This document shows, piece by piece, positions 43,658 through 45,455 of a stretch of DNA of 45,455 bases. A program made the position numbers and the translations under genes. Within the stretch, counting starts at the first letter, position 1. Each line of letters begins with the position of its first letter. The notes under the pieces are model-generated. The model worked only from the letters and a program-made list of their open reading frames with translations, ran no database searches and had not been told where the DNA came from. Location: NCBI GenBank assembly GCA_017416425.1, contig JAFQCL010000003.1, positions 1 through 45,455 on the forward strand, read 5' to 3'. Source of the stretch: Clostridia bacterium (GTDB lineage: Bacteria > Bacillota > Clostridia > Christensenellales > CAG-138).

Positions 43658-44656
43658 ATGAGCCATCGTAAATCAAAAAAAGCGTCTATGAAACCCATAG
43701 TACTTATAATTTTTCTAGTATTGCTTGCTGTTATTTCGTACTTGGGTCTTGAAAATGATTTTAAGCTTCCGGGGGGTGAAAGTGAAACTCCGACAGCAAG
43801 TATTTATCATTCAACACAGGATGCACAAGGATTTCTAACACCAAATACAGATTCCCCGAGTACAGATGATCAGGGCTCGACCTTTTGTGCTTATTTTGTA
43901 GATGTTGGACAGGGAGATTGCATATTCCTTCGTTCGCCTTCCGGAAAAACGATGCTCATCGATTGCGGTGAATATTCTGAATATGAAGTTGTGGACAACT
44001 TTTTAAAAGAGCAAAACGTTTCAAAACTCGATGTTGTGGTAGCTACACATCCCCATTCCGATCATATGGGCGGAATGCGCCTTATAATACAAAATTATGA
44101 CATAGGAACCTTCTATATGCCCGACAAAGAGCATACAACAAATGCTTACGAAAAAATGATCGAGCAGCTTGTGGAAAAGGATGTTGATACTGTATTTGCT
44201 ACAGCCGGCAAATATATAAGTTGGGACAGCGAGGTTGAGGCAATGATACTTTCCCCCATAGAAGGTGTAACATATGCTGACCTTAACAGCTATAGCATTG
44301 CGATTAGATTTGAATACGGTGAAATGTCGCTTCTTGCAGCAGGTGATGCTGAGCACGATGCAGAAGAATTAATGCTTGAGCGCTTTACTCCTGATGAGCT
44401 TAGATCCACCGTATTTAAAGCCTCTCACCACGGCTCAAGCACCTCAAATTCAGAGGAGTTTCTTAACGCTATATATCCAGATTGCGTAGTGATACAGCTT
44501 GGTGCAAACAATGATTACGGGCATCCCCATGAAGAGGTGCTTGATCGCTTTTTTGAGCTTTATCTGGACATTTATAGAAATGATATTCACGGAACTGTGC
44601 TTGTTGAATTTACAAAGCATGACTATAATGTGATCTGTGAAAAAAACGTCGGTTAG
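43658..44656 (+). CDS. ComEC/Rec2-type metallo-beta-lactamase-fold hydrolase, membrane-anchored
   Basis: After a basic N terminus and one hydrophobic segment (12-27), a low-complexity linker leads to an MBL domain at about residues 75-325. Motifs are FVDVGQGDCIFL, LIDCGE, the zinc-binding ATHPHSDHMGG, LLAAGDAEHDAE, KASHHGSSTSN and a terminal GHPHEEV. These match the C-terminal competence domain of ComEC, here standing alone as an extracytoplasmic protein. The family includes nucleases and phosphodiesterases; the substrate is not known. AGGAGGTAACCT precedes the ATG. It is divergent from the lipoprotein gene and is the only plus-strand gene in this end of the window. Confidence 0.9.
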   Translation: MSHRKSKKASMKPIVLIIFLVLLAVISYLGLENDFKLPGGESETPTASIYHSTQDAQGFLTPNTDSPSTDDQGSTFCAYFVDVGQGDCIFLRSPSGKTMLIDCGEYSEYEVVDNFLKEQNVSKLDVVVATHPHSDHMGGMRLIIQNYDIGTFYMPDKEHTTNAYEKMIEQLVEKDVDTVFATAGKYISWDSEVEAMILSPIEGVTYADLNSYSIAIRFEYGEMSLLAAGDAEHDAEELMLERFTPDELRSTVFKASHHGSSTSNSEEFLNAIYPDCVVIQLGANNDYGHPHEEVLDRFFELYLDIYRNDIHGTVLVEFTKHDYNVICEKNVG

Positions 44657-44745
44657 TAGTTTAAAAACAGCACCTATCATCGATTGAGGCTAAAACAACA
44701 ACTACGTTAATTATATAATTCCTATGACTAAATCACCTTAAATGA

Positions 44746-44769
44746 GGCTCCCTGCCGGGAGCTATTTTA
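44746..44769 (+). terminator. Terminator of the MBL-fold hydrolase gene
   Basis: GCTCCC (44747-44752) and GGGAGC (44757-44762) form a stem with a TGCC loop followed by tattttatt, about 90 nt after the stop. Apart from this, 44657-44934 is AT-rich and I see no gene in it. Confidence 0.65.
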
Positions 44770-44934
44770 TTAAAAAATGTAGCCAATTTGCATTTTAATA
44801 CACGCCACATCCAAGAAGCAACCTAGAAACTATATCGTTTTTAGTGGTGAATAATTTTAATCAGAGGTGTATTATAAACTCAAATACCAATAAGAGGATT
44901 AAGCACAAATGTCATTTTGTAGATAGAGAAGTAA

Positions 44935-45455
44935 TTAGCATATAAAACCCCTCTTCACTTTAGTTATTTTTATTATAGATTCAGGAATATTACAAATAAA
45001 TCCTTCGACCGGTTTGAATATATTATTATCGACCCAATTTGCTGCATCTTCTATCCACTTAGATCAAGACCTTCTGTATCACTCATATTTACCGGATTAT
45101 TGAGACAGTAAGCATACAAATTATGGCCGATAACCCCTTGACCGGTAGAAAGCAGCACATCTACGGAGATAAACCTACCTATTGACGGATCATAATAACG
45201 TGATTGCAGATAATACCACCCCGTCTCGGCATCATAAACGTAACCCCTATACCTGAACGGCTGATTAGCTCCCAAAGTGTTCGCCAAAGTTCCGGTAACG
45301 CCTATAGGCTTACCCCAGCTATCATATTTATATTCTACGACAGTTGCACCATTTTCGTCAATAATCTTAACTATATCATTCTGGGCATTTCTGAGGTAGT
45401 AGTAGGTAGTAAAAGTACTTCCACCGTTTGAGGAGTAATCTACCGATACTACATT
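44935..45455 (-). pseudogene. 3' end of an RHS-repeat gene, frameshifted after the RHS core
   Basis: The visible 3' part enters from beyond the window edge in open frame at 45455. It contains one YD-repeat-like unit (YYYLRNAQNDIVKIIDENG then VVEYKYDSWGKP) and the RHS-associated core (FRYRGYVYDAETGWYYLQSR, YYDPSIGRFISVD and NLYAYCLNNPVNMSD). The frame ends at TAG (45051-45053) just after EGLDLSG. In the -1 frame, reading continues from 45063 as SKWIEDAANWVDNN and on to 44935, 42 residues in all. A single missing base after GLD would join the two. RHS proteins deliver variable C-terminal toxins; here the tip is short and the gene is probably degraded. The 5' end lies outside the window. Confidence 0.8.

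Noticed and set aside
44935..45455. Toxin-immunity locus behind the RHS gene
   Set aside because: The tail after the core is only about 42 residues and no small immunity-like gene follows; the 278 nt downstream are empty.
1..45455. CRISPR arrays, tRNA or rRNA genes, prophage or integrative element
   Set aside because: No regularly spaced direct repeats, no cloverleaf or rRNA stretches, and no integrase, relaxase or structural phage genes were seen on either strand.

Overview
The window looks like a chromosomal segment of an anaerobic, probably spore-forming member of the Clostridia (Bacillota). Points in favour are a YlmC/YmxH-type sporulation protein, two GerMN-type or related lipoproteins, a TIGR04086-type membrane protein, a T-box leader in front of proS, an RqcH homologue, a NuoE/ATPase/ferredoxin/NuoF set of the kind used by electron-bifurcating hydrogenases, and a folate-type ECF transporter S component. 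AT-rich spacers carry clear sigma-A promoters and intrinsic terminators. Genus cannot be told from the sequence alone. Nearly everything is on the minus strand; the plus-strand genes are a TIGR04086-like gene, serC-serA-phosphoesterase-HD, and one metallo-beta-lactamase-fold gene.

Layout. 1-1800: a dead IS1182-family transposase. 1945-4564: marR, then thioesterase, degV and a HAD phosphatase on one strand. 4764-9472: a small membrane protein, then cutC, a transglutaminase-fold protein and a GH29 fucosidase with overlapping ends, followed by ylmC. 9667-10887: a lone arginine deiminase. 11089-14707 (plus strand): serine synthesis (serC, serA), a phosphoesterase and an HD protein. 14874-19574: T-box-controlled proS, a coiled-coil protein and ruvCAB. 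19684-26737: a BlaI/BlaR1-like regulatory pair, rdgB, a GerMN lipoprotein, rqcH, a FAH-family enzyme and an SSB-like protein. 26836-31234: a type IIA topoisomerase pair. 31368-34618: the NuoE/NuoF redox operon. 34846-43424: an 8.6 kb tight run joining an uncharacterised lipoprotein, folT, purine nucleoside phosphorylase and MTA/SAH deaminase to mreC, mreD and an unusually long PBP2. 43658-44656: a ComEC-type MBL hydrolase. 44935-45455: the 3' end of a frameshifted RHS gene.

Most genes are recognisable housekeeping functions. The least explained signals are: (i) a homologous leader of about 100 nt, with a covarying hairpin exactly 12 nt before the start codon, in front of two unrelated genes (thioesterase and cutC); (ii) palindromic operators placed on strong promoters of marR and blaI; (iii) a BlaR1-type protease whose extracytoplasmic domain is not the usual penicillin sensor; (iv) a cutC-transglutaminase-fucosidase unit; (v) a terminator that overlaps the start point of the next promoter. 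No CRISPR array, tRNA, rRNA or prophage was seen, and I did not find a complete new defence or mobile system.
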